Shown here one piece after another: positions 24,863 through 33,587 of a stretch of 64,000 bases of DNA. The translations under genes and the position numbers were made by a program. Under the pieces are notes generated by a model. The model worked only from the letters and a program-made list of their open reading frames with translations. It was not told where the DNA came from and made no database searches. Origin of the DNA: Streptomyces umbrinus (GTDB taxonomy: Bacteria > Actinomycetota > Actinomycetes > Streptomycetales > Streptomycetaceae); the NCBI RefSeq assembly GCF_030817415.1, contig NZ_JAUSZI010000002.1:10701501-10765500 (forward strand), given 5' to 3'. Each line of letters starts with the position of its first letter. Position 1 is the first letter of the stretch.

Positions 24863-25747
24863 GTGAGCCACGTGGAGAACGAGCTGAAGAGCCAGCCCGA
24901 GTGCTGGGCGCGGGCCGCGGGGGAGGCCGCGCTCCGCGGGGACGTGCTACCCGCCGCCGGGGAGCGGGTAGCCGTCGTCGGCTGCGGCACGTCGTGGTTC
25001 ATGGCACAGGCCTTCGCGGTGCTGCGCGAGCAGGCGGGGCAGGGCGAGACGGACGCCTTCGCCGCCTCCGAGTTCCCGCACGGCCGCGCGTACGACCGGG
25101 TGGTCGCCCTGACCCGCTCCGGCACCACCACCGAGGTGCTCGAACTGCTCGGCCGGCTGAAGGGGCGTACGCGGACGGTCGCGATCACCGCTGATCCGCG
25201 AACTTCCGTGATGGAGGCGGCGGACGACATCGCCGTGCTCGACTACGCCGATGAGAAGTCCGTGGTGCAGACGCGGTTCGCGACCACCGCGCTCACCCTG
25301 CTGCGGGCGCACCTCGGGCTGCACGGCGACGCCGTTGTCGCCGACGCTCGTACCGCGCTGGCGGAGCCGCTGCCCGAGGGGCTCGTCGACTGCACGCAGT
25401 TCACGTTCCTGGGGCGCGGCTGGAGCGTGGGGCTCGCGAACGAGGCCGGGCTCAAGATGCGTGAGGCCTCGCTCGCGTGGACCGAGGCCTATCCGGCGAT
25501 GGAGTACCGGCACGGGCCGATCAGCGTGACCACCGCGGGAACCGCGACCTGGATGCTCGGCGACGCACCCGAGGGGCTGGCCCAACAGGTCCGTGACACG
25601 GGCGCGTTGTGGGTCGGGGGCACGCTCGACCCGCTCGCCGAACTCGTCCGCGCCCAGCGCCTCGCCGTGGCCGTCGCCGCGGCCCGGGGCCTCGATCCCG
25701 ACCAGCCCCGCCACCTCACCCGCTCGGTCATCCTCACCACGCCCTGA
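24863..25747 (+). CDS. SIS-domain sugar isomerase (AgaS/FrlB-like)
   Basis: A 294-residue protein with two SIS (sugar isomerase) domains. Family motifs are VVGCGTSWFMAQAFA (first phosphate-binding loop), TRSGTTTEVLELL, and MEYRHGPISV near residue 210, a loop shared with AgaS, FrlB and the isomerase half of GlmS. These act on amino-sugar or fructosamine 6-phosphates. GTG 24863 follows GGGAGG. With the class II aldolase downstream it fits galactosamine/tagatose-phosphate degradation: deamination and isomerisation, then aldol cleavage. Exact sugar is inferred, not shown. Confidence 0.85.
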   Translation: MSHVENELKSQPECWARAAGEAALRGDVLPAAGERVAVVGCGTSWFMAQAFAVLREQAGQGETDAFAASEFPHGRAYDRVVALTRSGTTTEVLELLGRLKGRTRTVAITADPRTSVMEAADDIAVLDYADEKSVVQTRFATTALTLLRAHLGLHGDAVVADARTALAEPLPEGLVDCTQFTFLGRGWSVGLANEAGLKMREASLAWTEAYPAMEYRHGPISVTTAGTATWMLGDAPEGLAQQVRDTGALWVGGTLDPLAELVRAQRLAVAVAAARGLDPDQPRHLTRSVILTTP

Positions 25748-25758
25748 AGGGGGAGTCC

Positions 25759-26616
25759 ATGTCTCTCGCAGCAGCCGGAGAGCTGGTCGCCCGGGCGGCC
25801 GCGTCCCGCACCGCCGTCGCGGCGTTCAACGTCATCACGCTGGAACACGTCGAGGCCGTCGTCGCCGGAGCCGAGGTCGCGGACGCGCCCGTCATCCTCC
25901 AAGTCAGCGAGAACGCGGTGAAGTTCCGCGGCGGACGGCTGCTCCCGCTGGCCCACGCCGCGAGCGCCGCCGCCGAACACGCCTCCGTACCCGTCGCGTT
26001 GCACCTCGACCACGTCCAGAGCGACGAGCTCCTGAGGCAGGCGGCCGGCGCCGGCTTCAGCTCCGTGATGTACGACGCGGCCCGCCTCCCGTACGCCGAG
26101 AACCTCGCGGCCACCCGGGCCGCCACCGACTGGGCGCATGCCCAAGGACTGTGGATCGAGGCCGAGTTGGGCGAGGTCGGCGGCAAGACGGGGCAGCCGC
26201 CGCTGGACGCCCACGCGGCGGGTGCCCGTACCGATCCGGCCGAGGCGCGCGCCTTCGTCGCCGACTCCGGCGTGGACGCCCTGGCCGTGGCCGTCGGCAG
26301 CACACACGCCATGACCACCCGCACCGCCGCCCTCGACCACGACCTCCTCAAACGTCTCGCCGCGGCCCTCGACGTGCCGCTCGTGCTGCACGGCTCGTCC
26401 GGTGTGCCGGACGCCGAGCTGAGAGCGGCCGTCGCGGGCGGCATCACGAAGGTGAACGTCGGCACCGCGCTCAACATCGCGATGACCGGTGCGATCAGGG
26501 ATTACCTCACCGCCCATCCCGAGGCGGTCGACTCCCGCAAGTACCTGACCGTGGGACGGGCGGCGATGGCGGAGACGGTGACCCGGATCATCCGAGTCCT
26601 GGGCACCACCGGCTGA
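25759..26616 (+). CDS. Class II ketose-bisphosphate aldolase (tagatose/fructose type)
   Basis: A 285-residue zinc aldolase of the FbaA/KbaY/GatY family. The metal and catalytic segments are ALHLDHVQ (His-Asp-His), EAELGEVGG, VGSTHAM, LVLHGSSGVPD and VNVGTALN, in the normal order. ATG 25759 has GGGGGAG upstream and lies 11 bases after the isomerase stop. It is expected to split a ketose 1,6-bisphosphate into triose phosphates in the cytoplasm. Its length and context suit a tagatose-bisphosphate-type aldolase more than the housekeeping enzyme of glycolysis. Confidence 0.88.
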   Translation: MSLAAAGELVARAAASRTAVAAFNVITLEHVEAVVAGAEVADAPVILQVSENAVKFRGGRLLPLAHAASAAAEHASVPVALHLDHVQSDELLRQAAGAGFSSVMYDAARLPYAENLAATRAATDWAHAQGLWIEAELGEVGGKTGQPPLDAHAAGARTDPAEARAFVADSGVDALAVAVGSTHAMTTRTAALDHDLLKRLAAALDVPLVLHGSSGVPDAELRAAVAGGITKVNVGTALNIAMTGAIRDYLTAHPEAVDSRKYLTVGRAAMAETVTRIIRVLGTTG

Positions 26617-26620
26617 CACC

Positions 26621-26896
26621 TCAGCCCGCGTCCACGAGCTTCTCGAAGAAGAACTCGTGCTTGAGGAACGACACGTCGTACTCGCTCCCCGGGTACGGCG
26701 GGATCAACTGGGCCGCCTGGAACAGCCGCCAGCCGTCCCGAAGGGCGTCCACCCCGGACTTGTACGGGGGTTCGTCACTGTCGCCGGTGGTGGGCGACGT
26801 GCGCCCCGTGCCGTCGTACACCGACCAGCCGACCACCGGCGAGTCCAGTGCCGACGTGGCGAGATAGAGCACCAGAACCTGCTGACGGGTTGTCAT
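26621..26896 (-). CDS. Small conserved-type hypothetical protein coupled to PhyH
   Basis: A 91-residue soluble protein with no recognised domain and no signal peptide. It contains a hydrophobic N-terminal strand (VLVLYLATSAL) and an aromatic-rich end (YDVSFLKHEFFFEKL). ATG 26896 overlaps the PhyH stop (ATGA), so the two are made together. The size and coupling suggest an accessory subunit for the oxygenase, but I do not recognise it. It ends four bases from the convergent aldolase stop. Confidence 0.65.
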   Translation of the reverse strand: MTTRQQVLVLYLATSALDSPVVGWSVYDGTGRTSPTTGDSDEPPYKSGVDALRDGWRLFQAAQLIPPYPGSEYDVSFLKHEFFFEKLVDAG

Positions 26897-27759
26897 GCGA
26901 CCCTCTCCTGAGGGCGGTTGGAGACGCGCGTCACCCAGTGCTCCAGGTCGAAGGACTCGTCGCCGGTCAGGGACCGCCACAGCAGCACGCGGTTGTAGAT
27001 CTCCAGCCGGCCGGTGGCGGGCTCGTACCAGGGGAAGGTCGTCGAGAGCTCCTCCGCCACCCGGGGATCACCGAGGGCCGAGGTGTCCCAGAGCCGTCGC
27101 TGCCGTACGGTCGGATTGAAGCGGATCTTGAACATGTACCGCACCGCGTCGCTGTCGTTGCGCCGCCCGCCGTGCCACAGGCCGTGGTGCAGAAACACCA
27201 CGGTGCCGGCCGGGCAGACGAGCCGGGACTGGCCGAGCAGGTTCTGATAGCGGCCGGTGTCCGTTTCGTTCGTGCGCCGCAGATGGCTGCCCGGCACGCT
27301 GAGGGTGCCGCCCATGTCGAGGGTCACGTCCTGCGGGTAGTACATCAGCTGGACGTCGAAGGCATCGGTGCGTACGTCGATGATCGCGTCGCCGTGCAGC
27401 GGCTGCGCCGCCCCCTCGCGGGGCTCACGGACGTGCACCGCGTGGTGGTCGACGCGCGGGTCCGGTCCGACGAGGCTGCGCAGGGCCCCGGCCACGGCCG
27501 GGATGTCGAGGAGCCGCCGGGCGAAGGAGCCCTCGGGGTAGGCGTCCGCCACCGCGCTGCCGTAGGGCACGCCCGGGACGCCCCGACCCAGGAACCCGAT
27601 CGCCTCGGCGTTCATCTCCGCCGGCACCACCGCGTCGAGGCGCAACGAACCGTGGGCCACGAAATGCGCCATCCGCACCGAGCTCAACAGCGGAGGGACA
27701 GGGAGAGGGGCAAGGGCGGCGGGAGGGAGAGGCGGCGGGGGATGCTCGGGATTCGTCAT
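26893..27759 (-). CDS. Phytanoyl-CoA dioxygenase (PhyH) family protein
   Basis: A 288-residue Fe(II)/2-oxoglutarate-dependent oxygenase. The first two iron ligands are in PLHGDAII (His-x-Asp) and the third is the histidine of HHGLWHGG, followed by the 2-oxoglutarate-binding arginine in RYMFKIRF. The N-terminal 30 residues are proline-rich. Substrate unknown; PhyH enzymes hydroxylate diverse small molecules. It is divergent from an AraC-family regulator and followed by a coupled 91-residue protein, forming a small independent unit. Confidence 0.85.
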   Translation of the reverse strand: MTNPEHPPPPLPPAALAPLPVPPLLSSVRMAHFVAHGSLRLDAVVPAEMNAEAIGFLGRGVPGVPYGSAVADAYPEGSFARRLLDIPAVAGALRSLVGPDPRVDHHAVHVREPREGAAQPLHGDAIIDVRTDAFDVQLMYYPQDVTLDMGGTLSVPGSHLRRTNETDTGRYQNLLGQSRLVCPAGTVVFLHHGLWHGGRRNDSDAVRYMFKIRFNPTVRQRRLWDTSALGDPRVAEELSTTFPWYEPATGRLEIYNRVLLWRSLTGDESFDLEHWVTRVSNRPQERVA

Positions 27760-27829
27760 GGTCCGAACGTACGGAGCGGGGCCCGTCCGGCGCGTTGGCC
27801 CGTTTCACCACCGCTGGTAGTTTTTCACC

Positions 27830-28606
27830 ATGCGGGAGACGGAGATCCACCTCGGGGAGCCGCCCGTCGTCGCCAACGCGGGCGTCGGCGTGCACGGCGT
27901 CGCGAGCCGTACGGACGTCTTCCGGCTGCCGGAGCTGTGGCAACTGCATCTGTACCAGTACGAGGCCGAGCTGACCGTCGACGGCACGGCGCACGTCATC
28001 CGCCCCGGCCGAGTCAGCCTCGTACCGCCCGGCGCGACGGTCCGTTACCGCTACCGGGGCCGCTCGGAACACCTGTACGCGCATCTGCGCATCGCCCCCG
28101 CAGGGTCGCCGCGCACCGTGCCCGTGATGCAGGACGCCGGACCCGAACTGCCCATGCTGACCGGGCTGTTGCTCCAGGCGGTCGCCTCCGTGCCGGGCGA
28201 GCCGGAGCGAACCAGGGCGGAGATCTGGACCGCCCTGTGGCGCATCGCCCATCTCGCTCCGGCGGCCGAGCGGCCCGGACCGCACCCCGCCGTCACCGCC
28301 GCGATCGCCTACGTCGAGGCGAACCTCGCCGCCCCGCTCACCGTGCCCGCCGTGGCCCACGCCGCGGGCGTCTCGCACAACCACCTGACCCGGCTCTTCC
28401 GCGCCACCACGGGAGGCACCGTCGTCGCGTACATCCGGCGCCGCAGGCTCGACCGCGCCCACCACCTGCTGCGGGCCTCGACCCTGTCGATCCCGGCGGT
28501 CGCCGCGTCGGTCGGCATCCCCGACCTCCAGGCCTTCAACAAGGCGTGCCGACGAGAACTGGGAGCGTCCCCGCGAGCCCTGCGCGGCGAGCCGAGCGCC
28601 GCCTGA
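27830..28606 (+). CDS. AraC-family transcriptional regulator
   Basis: A 258-residue regulator with an N-terminal cupin-like ligand domain (HVIRPGRVSLVPPGATVRYR) and a C-terminal pair of helix-turn-helices: LTVPAVAHAAGVSHNHLTRL then LSIPAVAASVGIPDLQAFNK. ATG 27830 is 70 bases from the PhyH start on the opposite strand, so the shared promoter region is very short. It most likely activates the PhyH pair. Confidence 0.88.
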   Translation: MRETEIHLGEPPVVANAGVGVHGVASRTDVFRLPELWQLHLYQYEAELTVDGTAHVIRPGRVSLVPPGATVRYRYRGRSEHLYAHLRIAPAGSPRTVPVMQDAGPELPMLTGLLLQAVASVPGEPERTRAEIWTALWRIAHLAPAAERPGPHPAVTAAIAYVEANLAAPLTVPAVAHAAGVSHNHLTRLFRATTGGTVVAYIRRRRLDRAHHLLRASTLSIPAVAASVGIPDLQAFNKACRRELGASPRALRGEPSAA

Positions 28607-28640
28607 GCCCCATCGCGCGCCTGCCGCCTGCGAACGCCCC

Positions 28641-29810
28641 TCAGGACTCCGCGGACTCCTTGACAGCCTTCAGAACCACGAACTTCGCGTCGCTCGCGAC
28701 CAGTCGGCTGTTGCCGAAGAGACGGCGCAGCTTCACGTGGTAGCCGAGATGGCGGTTGCCGACGACCCACAGCTCGCCACCCGGCCGCAGCGCCCGGCGT
28801 GCCCCGGTGAACATCCGCCAGGCGGTGGCGTCGGACGTCGCCTGGTGCGAGTGGAAGGGCGGATTGTTGAGTACGAGGTCGACGCTCGCGTCCGGAACGC
28901 CCTCCAGCCCGTCGCCGACGCGGAACTCCGCCTTGCCGTACTCCACCGTGTCGTCGGTGTTCGCCCAGTACGTCGCCTCCGCCGAGGTCACCGCCTGGTA
29001 CGACTCGTCCAGGAACAGCGTCTCGGCCCGAGGCCGCGCCAGCGCCATCGCCGTACCGACGACTCCGTTGCCGCAGCCCAGGTCCACGACGCGCTCGGCC
29101 CCGCCCTCGTACGGCAGGTGCTGGAGGAAGAACCTGGTGCCGATGTCGAGTCGCTCGGCGCAGAAGACGCCCGCGTGGTTGACGACCTTACGGCCGGAGG
29201 CGGGACCGATTCCCTCGGGCAGCGTGTAGCTGTGCGGCCACGGGTTGGCCTGTCTGGTGATCCCCGGATTCGGCGTGCAGAAGATCAGCCGGGCCTTCTT
29301 CTCGGCCAGCGAGGTCCGGGTGGGGCCGATGATCCGCTCGAAGAGCTTCAGCGTGGAGGTGTGGATCTCCTTCACCATGCCGGTGCCGATGACGACCGTC
29401 CCCTCGTGCACGGCGGGCGCCAGGCGCAGCAACTGGTCCTCCAGGAGCGCGAGGCTCTTAGGCACCCGCACCAGCAGCACGTCGACGCGGTCGACCGGCG
29501 GGTCCTGGGTGGTGAGGAGGCGTACGGAGTCCTGGTCCGCGCCGTTGCGCGCCAGATTGGCGCGGGTCGCCTCCCGGGTGAGGAACGAGTCGGTGATCTG
29601 CACCGGCCGGTGCGCCTGAAGGGCTGTGGTGAGGGCACCCCACCGGTCGCCGACCACGACCACCGTGCCGTCGAGTGCCTGGTCGCCGTCCGCGAGATGC
29701 TTCAGCAGATACTCGTCGGAGGCGTCCCACGCTCGGAGCTGGTCACGGGAGTCCTCGGGGAAGCGGGCCAGCTGCAGCTCGGCCGAGGGGGTCGTCATAC
29801 GGTCGGTCAT
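28641..29810 (-). CDS. Class I methyltransferase of the RlmG/RsmC type
   Basis: A 389-residue protein made of a degenerate N-terminal methyltransferase-like domain (VVVVGDRWGALTTALQAHRP) and an active C-terminal one. The latter has motif I VVDLGCGNGVVGTAMA and the amino-methyltransferase motif NNPPF in LVLNNPPFHSHQA. Two-domain enzymes with this NPPF motif methylate guanine N2 in rRNA (RsmC, RlmG). Start 29810 is slightly favoured over ATG 29798; neither has a strong ribosome binding site. Convergent with the AraC gene, divergent from alkB. Confidence 0.82.
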   Translation of the reverse strand: MTDRMTTPSAELQLARFPEDSRDQLRAWDASDEYLLKHLADGDQALDGTVVVVGDRWGALTTALQAHRPVQITDSFLTREATRANLARNGADQDSVRLLTTQDPPVDRVDVLLVRVPKSLALLEDQLLRLAPAVHEGTVVIGTGMVKEIHTSTLKLFERIIGPTRTSLAEKKARLIFCTPNPGITRQANPWPHSYTLPEGIGPASGRKVVNHAGVFCAERLDIGTRFFLQHLPYEGGAERVVDLGCGNGVVGTAMALARPRAETLFLDESYQAVTSAEATYWANTDDTVEYGKAEFRVGDGLEGVPDASVDLVLNNPPFHSHQATSDATAWRMFTGARRALRPGGELWVVGNRHLGYHVKLRRLFGNSRLVASDAKFVVLKAVKESAES

Positions 29811-29885
29811 TGAGTCCAGGCTATCCGAGGCGCAGCTCAGGGGGTTCCCGGCGTCCATCGGGGGCCGTGCGCGAGGATGGGAGCC

Positions 29886-30536
29886 ATGGACGCCGAGTTG
29901 TTCCCCCGCGCCCGTACGGAGATCGCGCCGGGCGCCGTGCACCTGCCGGACTGGCTGAGTCCCGCGCGCCAGAGCGAGCTCCTCGACGCCTGCCGTGCCT
30001 GGGCACTCCCGCCCGCGGGGCTGCGCACGGTCCGCACACCGGGCGGCGGCACGATGACGTCCCGGCAGGTCTGCCTCGGCTGGCACTGGTACCCGTACGG
30101 GTACGCGCGCGCGGTCGTCGACGGGGACGGGACGCCGGTGAAGGAGTTCCCCGAGTGGCTGGGGGAGCTGGGGCGCCGGGCAGCCACCGACGCGCTCGGA
30201 CCGGAGGCGGCCACGACGGCGGCGTACGACATCGCACTGATCAACTTCTACGACGCCGACGCCCGCATGGGCATGCACCGCGACAGCGACGAGAAATCCG
30301 ACGCCCCGGTGGTGTCGCTGAGCCTCGGCGACACCTGCGTCTTCCGCTTCGGCAACACTGGGTCGCGGACCCGCCCCTACACCGACGTGGAACTGCGCAG
30401 CGGCGACCTGTTCGTGTTCGGCGGCGCCGCCCGGCTCGCGTACCACGGGGTGCCGCGCGTGCACGCGGGCACGGCGCCACCAGAGTTGGGCCTGACCGGC
30501 CGCCTGAACGTCACGTTGCGGGTGAGTGGCCTCTAG
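29886..30536 (+). CDS. alkB: AlkB-like DNA repair dioxygenase
   Basis: A 216-residue Fe(II)/2-oxoglutarate dioxygenase that removes methyl groups from alkylated bases (1-methyladenine, 3-methylcytosine). Iron ligands are in GMHRDSDE (His-x-Asp) and the histidine of YHGVPRV; the 2-oxoglutarate arginine is in RLNVTLR. The length and the ending match bacterial AlkB. ATG 29886 has GAGG ten bases upstream; ATG 29877 would add three residues. Divergent from the RNA methyltransferase, with about 75 bases between. Confidence 0.9.
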   Translation: MDAELFPRARTEIAPGAVHLPDWLSPARQSELLDACRAWALPPAGLRTVRTPGGGTMTSRQVCLGWHWYPYGYARAVVDGDGTPVKEFPEWLGELGRRAATDALGPEAATTAAYDIALINFYDADARMGMHRDSDEKSDAPVVSLSLGDTCVFRFGNTGSRTRPYTDVELRSGDLFVFGGAARLAYHGVPRVHAGTAPPELGLTGRLNVTLRVSGL

Positions 30537-30621
30537 GCCGGTGGGTTCATCCGGCTCGTCCGGCTTCGTTGAGGTCGTTGCCCTGGCCACGGGACGACCG
30601 GATCATGGGAGACTCGCCCTC

Positions 30622-31863
30622 ATGAGCGGCAATGCGGCCCCCAGAGCGGCGGGAGAAGGAAGCACCAGGACACGCCTGGACCGGGGGCGGGGTGCGCTGG
30701 GGCCCGCCCTGGAACTCGTGCACACCGGACGCGCGCCCACACGGGCCGTACTCACCGCAGAGCTCGGCGTCACTCGAGCGACCGCAGGCGCGGTCGCCGC
30801 GGAACTCGAAGCGCTCGGACTGATCCACGTCGACGCGCGCCCCGGCGCGGCCGCCGGCTCGCAGGGCCGCCCCTCGCACCGTCTCGAACTCGCCGAGGAC
30901 GGCCCCGTGGCCCTCGCCGCCCAGGTGCACGCCGACGGCTTCCGCGCCGCCCTGGTCGGCCTCGGCGGCCGTCTCGTCGCGACCGCCCCCGGCTGCGAGA
31001 CAGTCGACGCCGACCCGGCCAAGGTGCTCGGCTCGGTCGTCGAGGCGGGCGCCGAACTGCTCCGGGAGACCGGACGCCGCTGCGTGGGCGCGGGCCTCGC
31101 CGTACCGTCGGCCGTCGCCGAACCCGAGGGCACCGCCCTCAACCCCCTCCACCTGGCCTGGCCCGCCGGCGCACCCGTACGGGAGATCTTCGCGGAGCGC
31201 GTCCGCGCCGCCGGGATCACCGGGCCGGCGTTCGCGGCCAACGACGTCAACCTCGCCGCACTCGCCGAGCACCGCCACGGCGCGGGCCGCGGCTCCCGCG
31301 ACCTGCTGTGCGTGGCGACCGGACACCGAGGAGTCGGCGGCGCGCTCGTCCTCGACGGGCGTCTGCACATGGGCAGTTCTGGGCTCGCGCTGGAGGTCGG
31401 ACACCTCACCGTCAATCCGGAGGGGCGCCCCTGCCACTGCGGCAGTCGCGGCTGCCTGGACGTCGAGGCGGACCCGCTGGCGTTCCTGACGGCGGCGGGC
31501 CGCGACCCCGGCCCCGAGGTGTCGCTGCTCCAGCAGTCCAACGACCTGATCCGCAACCAGTACGCCGACCCGACCGTACGCACGGCCGTCGAGGCCCTCA
31601 TCGACCGGCTCGGCCTGGGCCTCGCGGGCCTGGTCAACATCCTCAACCCGGACCGCATCATCCTCGGCGGGCTGCACCGAACCCTCCTCGACGCGGACCC
31701 CGAGCGGCTGCGCGCCGTGGTGGCCGACCGGAGCCTGTGGGGCCAGAGCGGCGGCGTCCCGATCCTCGCCTGCACGCTGGACCACAACAGCCTGGTGGGA
31801 GCGGCCGAGCTGGCGTGGCAGCCGGTCCTCGACGACCCGATCGCGGCGCTGGCCCAGGTGTGA
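30622..31863 (+). CDS. ROK-family transcriptional regulator
   Basis: A 413-residue NagC/XylR-type repressor. An N-terminal winged helix (RAVLTAELGVTRATAGAVAAEL) is followed by a sugar-kinase-like ROK domain with the zinc motif GRPCHCGSRGCLDV and an ATPase-type GLNPDRI-like segment (LNPDRIILGG). ATG 30622 has GGGAG upstream; the earlier ATG at 30526 lies in the alkB 3' end. No sugar genes adjoin it, so its target is elsewhere or outside the window. A palindromic Streptomyces repeat follows its stop. Confidence 0.88.
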   Translation: MSGNAAPRAAGEGSTRTRLDRGRGALGPALELVHTGRAPTRAVLTAELGVTRATAGAVAAELEALGLIHVDARPGAAAGSQGRPSHRLELAEDGPVALAAQVHADGFRAALVGLGGRLVATAPGCETVDADPAKVLGSVVEAGAELLRETGRRCVGAGLAVPSAVAEPEGTALNPLHLAWPAGAPVREIFAERVRAAGITGPAFAANDVNLAALAEHRHGAGRGSRDLLCVATGHRGVGGALVLDGRLHMGSSGLALEVGHLTVNPEGRPCHCGSRGCLDVEADPLAFLTAAGRDPGPEVSLLQQSNDLIRNQYADPTVRTAVEALIDRLGLGLAGLVNILNPDRIILGGLHRTLLDADPERLRAVVADRSLWGQSGGVPILACTLDHNSLVGAAELAWQPVLDDPIAALAQV

Positions 31864-31870
31864 CACCTGT

Positions 31871-31912
31871 GGCCCCTTCAGGGGCGCGGGGAACTGCGCG
31901 ACCAGCCGCAAC
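31871..31912. repeat. Streptomyces palindromic intergenic repeat (copy 1)
   Basis: GCCCCTTCAGGGGC (31872-31885) is a perfect stem and is followed by GCGGGGAACTGCGCGACCAG, a sequence recognised from many Streptomyces intergenic regions. It begins eight bases after the ROK stop and may act as that gene's terminator. Confidence 0.7.
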
Positions 31913-31978
31913 CAGTCCGCAGCCGAAGAACGCACACGCAGTACCCGCGCTCGCACGAACACACTCGCAGCGGACCCC

Positions 31979-32935
31979 TCACCACTCGACAGCGAAGGCC
32001 AGTCCGGGGTTGACCGTCAGAACCCGCTCCACCAACGCCGCCCCCAGGGCGAGTTCGAGCCGAGGGCGAACCCGACGCAGCAGATACGGCATGCCGGGGC
32101 CGCCGTCGACCGATCGGGCCCCGGCCGTCGTCGTGTCCCCGCCGAGCAGCAGCCGATCCCCGAACCCGGCCTCGGCGAGGGCCCGTACGGCATCGGGCAT
32201 CCGCCAGTCCGTCGCGTGGTTCGCCCGTGAGGGCCCGTCAAAAGCCAGATAGGCACCGGCCTCCGCGGCCTGCCGGTGCACCATCAGATCAGGCGAGCGG
32301 TTGAGGTGCCCGAGGATCACCCGGTCCGGCGGCACCCCCAACTCACCGCACAGCAGGTCGAGTACGTCGAGCGCGCCCGTACCGAGTTCCAGATGTACGG
32401 CGATGGGCGCCCCCGTCGCGTGATGCGCCTCGGCCGCCGCGGTCATCGTCCAGCGGGCGTGCGCGTCGAGGGCGTGGAAGCCGCCGGCGACTTTGATGAA
32501 CCCCGCCCGGACCCCTGACGTGGCCAGGCCCTCCGTCAGCTCGGCCACGAAGAGGTGCGCGAGACCGTTCCGTAGTCGGTCGATCAACTCGGGGGCGTAG
32601 TGGGCGGCTTGGTGCAGTCCGGTGGCGGCCACGATGTGGACCCCGGTGGCGCGGGAGAGCAGCGGAAGATCGGCGGCCCGCCGCCCCAGCCCGTACGGCG
32701 TCCACTGCACGACGCTTCCGCCGCCCGCCTCGCGGAACGCCACCAGCTCGGCCGTCGCCGCGGACGCGTCACGCAACTCCTGACCAGGGAGTCGCGGACT
32801 GCTGAGGAAGAGATGGTCGTGCGCGTCGCACACCCCCAACTCCGTTGGGAGGACGTCACCGAGAACCGTCCGCACGGTACCGGCCGCACGGACCGGACGC
32901 GCCCCAGGCGCCGCCGCAGGCGTCGTGTTCACCAC
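31979..32935 (-). CDS. Phosphotriesterase-family metal hydrolase
   Basis: A 318-residue member of the phosphotriesterase-like amidohydrolases. Binuclear metal ligands are seen in order: CDAHDHLF (His-x-His), the lysine of GFIKVAGG that is carbamylated in the family, VHLELGTG, GHLNRS, and the aspartate in LGGDTTT. Natural substrates of the family are mostly lactones or phosphoesters. The start is GTG 32935 or the adjacent GTG 32932, which gives a GTGA overlap with the DUF4865 gene. Likely the second gene controlled by the TetR regulator upstream. Confidence 0.85.
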   Translation of the reverse strand: MVNTTPAAAPGARPVRAAGTVRTVLGDVLPTELGVCDAHDHLFLSSPRLPGQELRDASAATAELVAFREAGGGSVVQWTPYGLGRRAADLPLLSRATGVHIVAATGLHQAAHYAPELIDRLRNGLAHLFVAELTEGLATSGVRAGFIKVAGGFHALDAHARWTMTAAAEAHHATGAPIAVHLELGTGALDVLDLLCGELGVPPDRVILGHLNRSPDLMVHRQAAEAGAYLAFDGPSRANHATDWRMPDAVRALAEAGFGDRLLLGGDTTTAGARSVDGGPGMPYLLRRVRPRLELALGAALVERVLTVNPGLAFAVEW

Positions 32936-33513
32936 TGCCGCCCCCGCCGGAGCCGGTCACGCTCCGGCGCCGAGAGATGCAGCACCCGGTACACCTCACC
33001 GGCCGCCTTGGGCGGGTCATGGGCCCAGAGCGAGAAGTGCACGACCTCCCAGTGACGCGGGTCGACGGCGACAGCGGCACAGACGACTCCGTCCAGCGAG
33101 GCCAGCCGCCCGGTCACCCGCATCGCCTCCTCCGTCACCTCGGCGAGCGGTGCCCCCTCCGGAATGCTCACGCGCCGACGCACCGCGACCTCGGGTGTGG
33201 CACCGGCGGCGTTCCCGTCCTCGTACGCGAGACCCGTCCAGTGCTGCACCTCAGGGCGCCCGAAATCGTTCACGAGGCCCTGGAATCCCGGCCCCCAGAG
33301 GAAGGAGTTCATGCCTTCCGGCGTGTGCCACAGATAGAACGGCGCGTACTGGTTGACCTGGGAGCCGTGCACTCCGCGTTCGCGCAGCAGGTAGGCCTTG
33401 AGGCCGAGTCCGTCCCAGCCGTCGAGCAGATGTCCGACGCGGGCGACCCGGCCGCGGATGATGTCCATGTCGTAGTCGGCGGGCAGGTTTATCTCGTACT
33501 GCATGGCGTGCAT
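32929..33513 (-). CDS. DUF4865 family protein
   Basis: A 194-residue protein that begins MHAMQYEINLPADYDMDIIR, the typical N-terminus of DUF4865. The fold is probably a dimeric alpha/beta barrel with the internal segment YAPFYLWHTPEGMNSFLWGP. ATG 33513 has GGAGG seven bases upstream. DUF4865 genes are regularly found beside TetR regulators, as here. Function unknown; a monooxygenase-like or stress role has no direct support in the sequence. Confidence 0.8.
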   Translation of the reverse strand: MHAMQYEINLPADYDMDIIRGRVARVGHLLDGWDGLGLKAYLLRERGVHGSQVNQYAPFYLWHTPEGMNSFLWGPGFQGLVNDFGRPEVQHWTGLAYEDGNAAGATPEVAVRRRVSIPEGAPLAEVTEEAMRVTGRLASLDGVVCAAVAVDPRHWEVVHFSLWAHDPPKAAGEVYRVLHLSAPERDRLRRGRQW

Positions 33514-33587
33514 CGATGCCTCCAACGGCTCACGGCTGACGGCTCACGGGTTGACGGTTCAACGGCCGCAACCGGCTTTCGTCGGCT

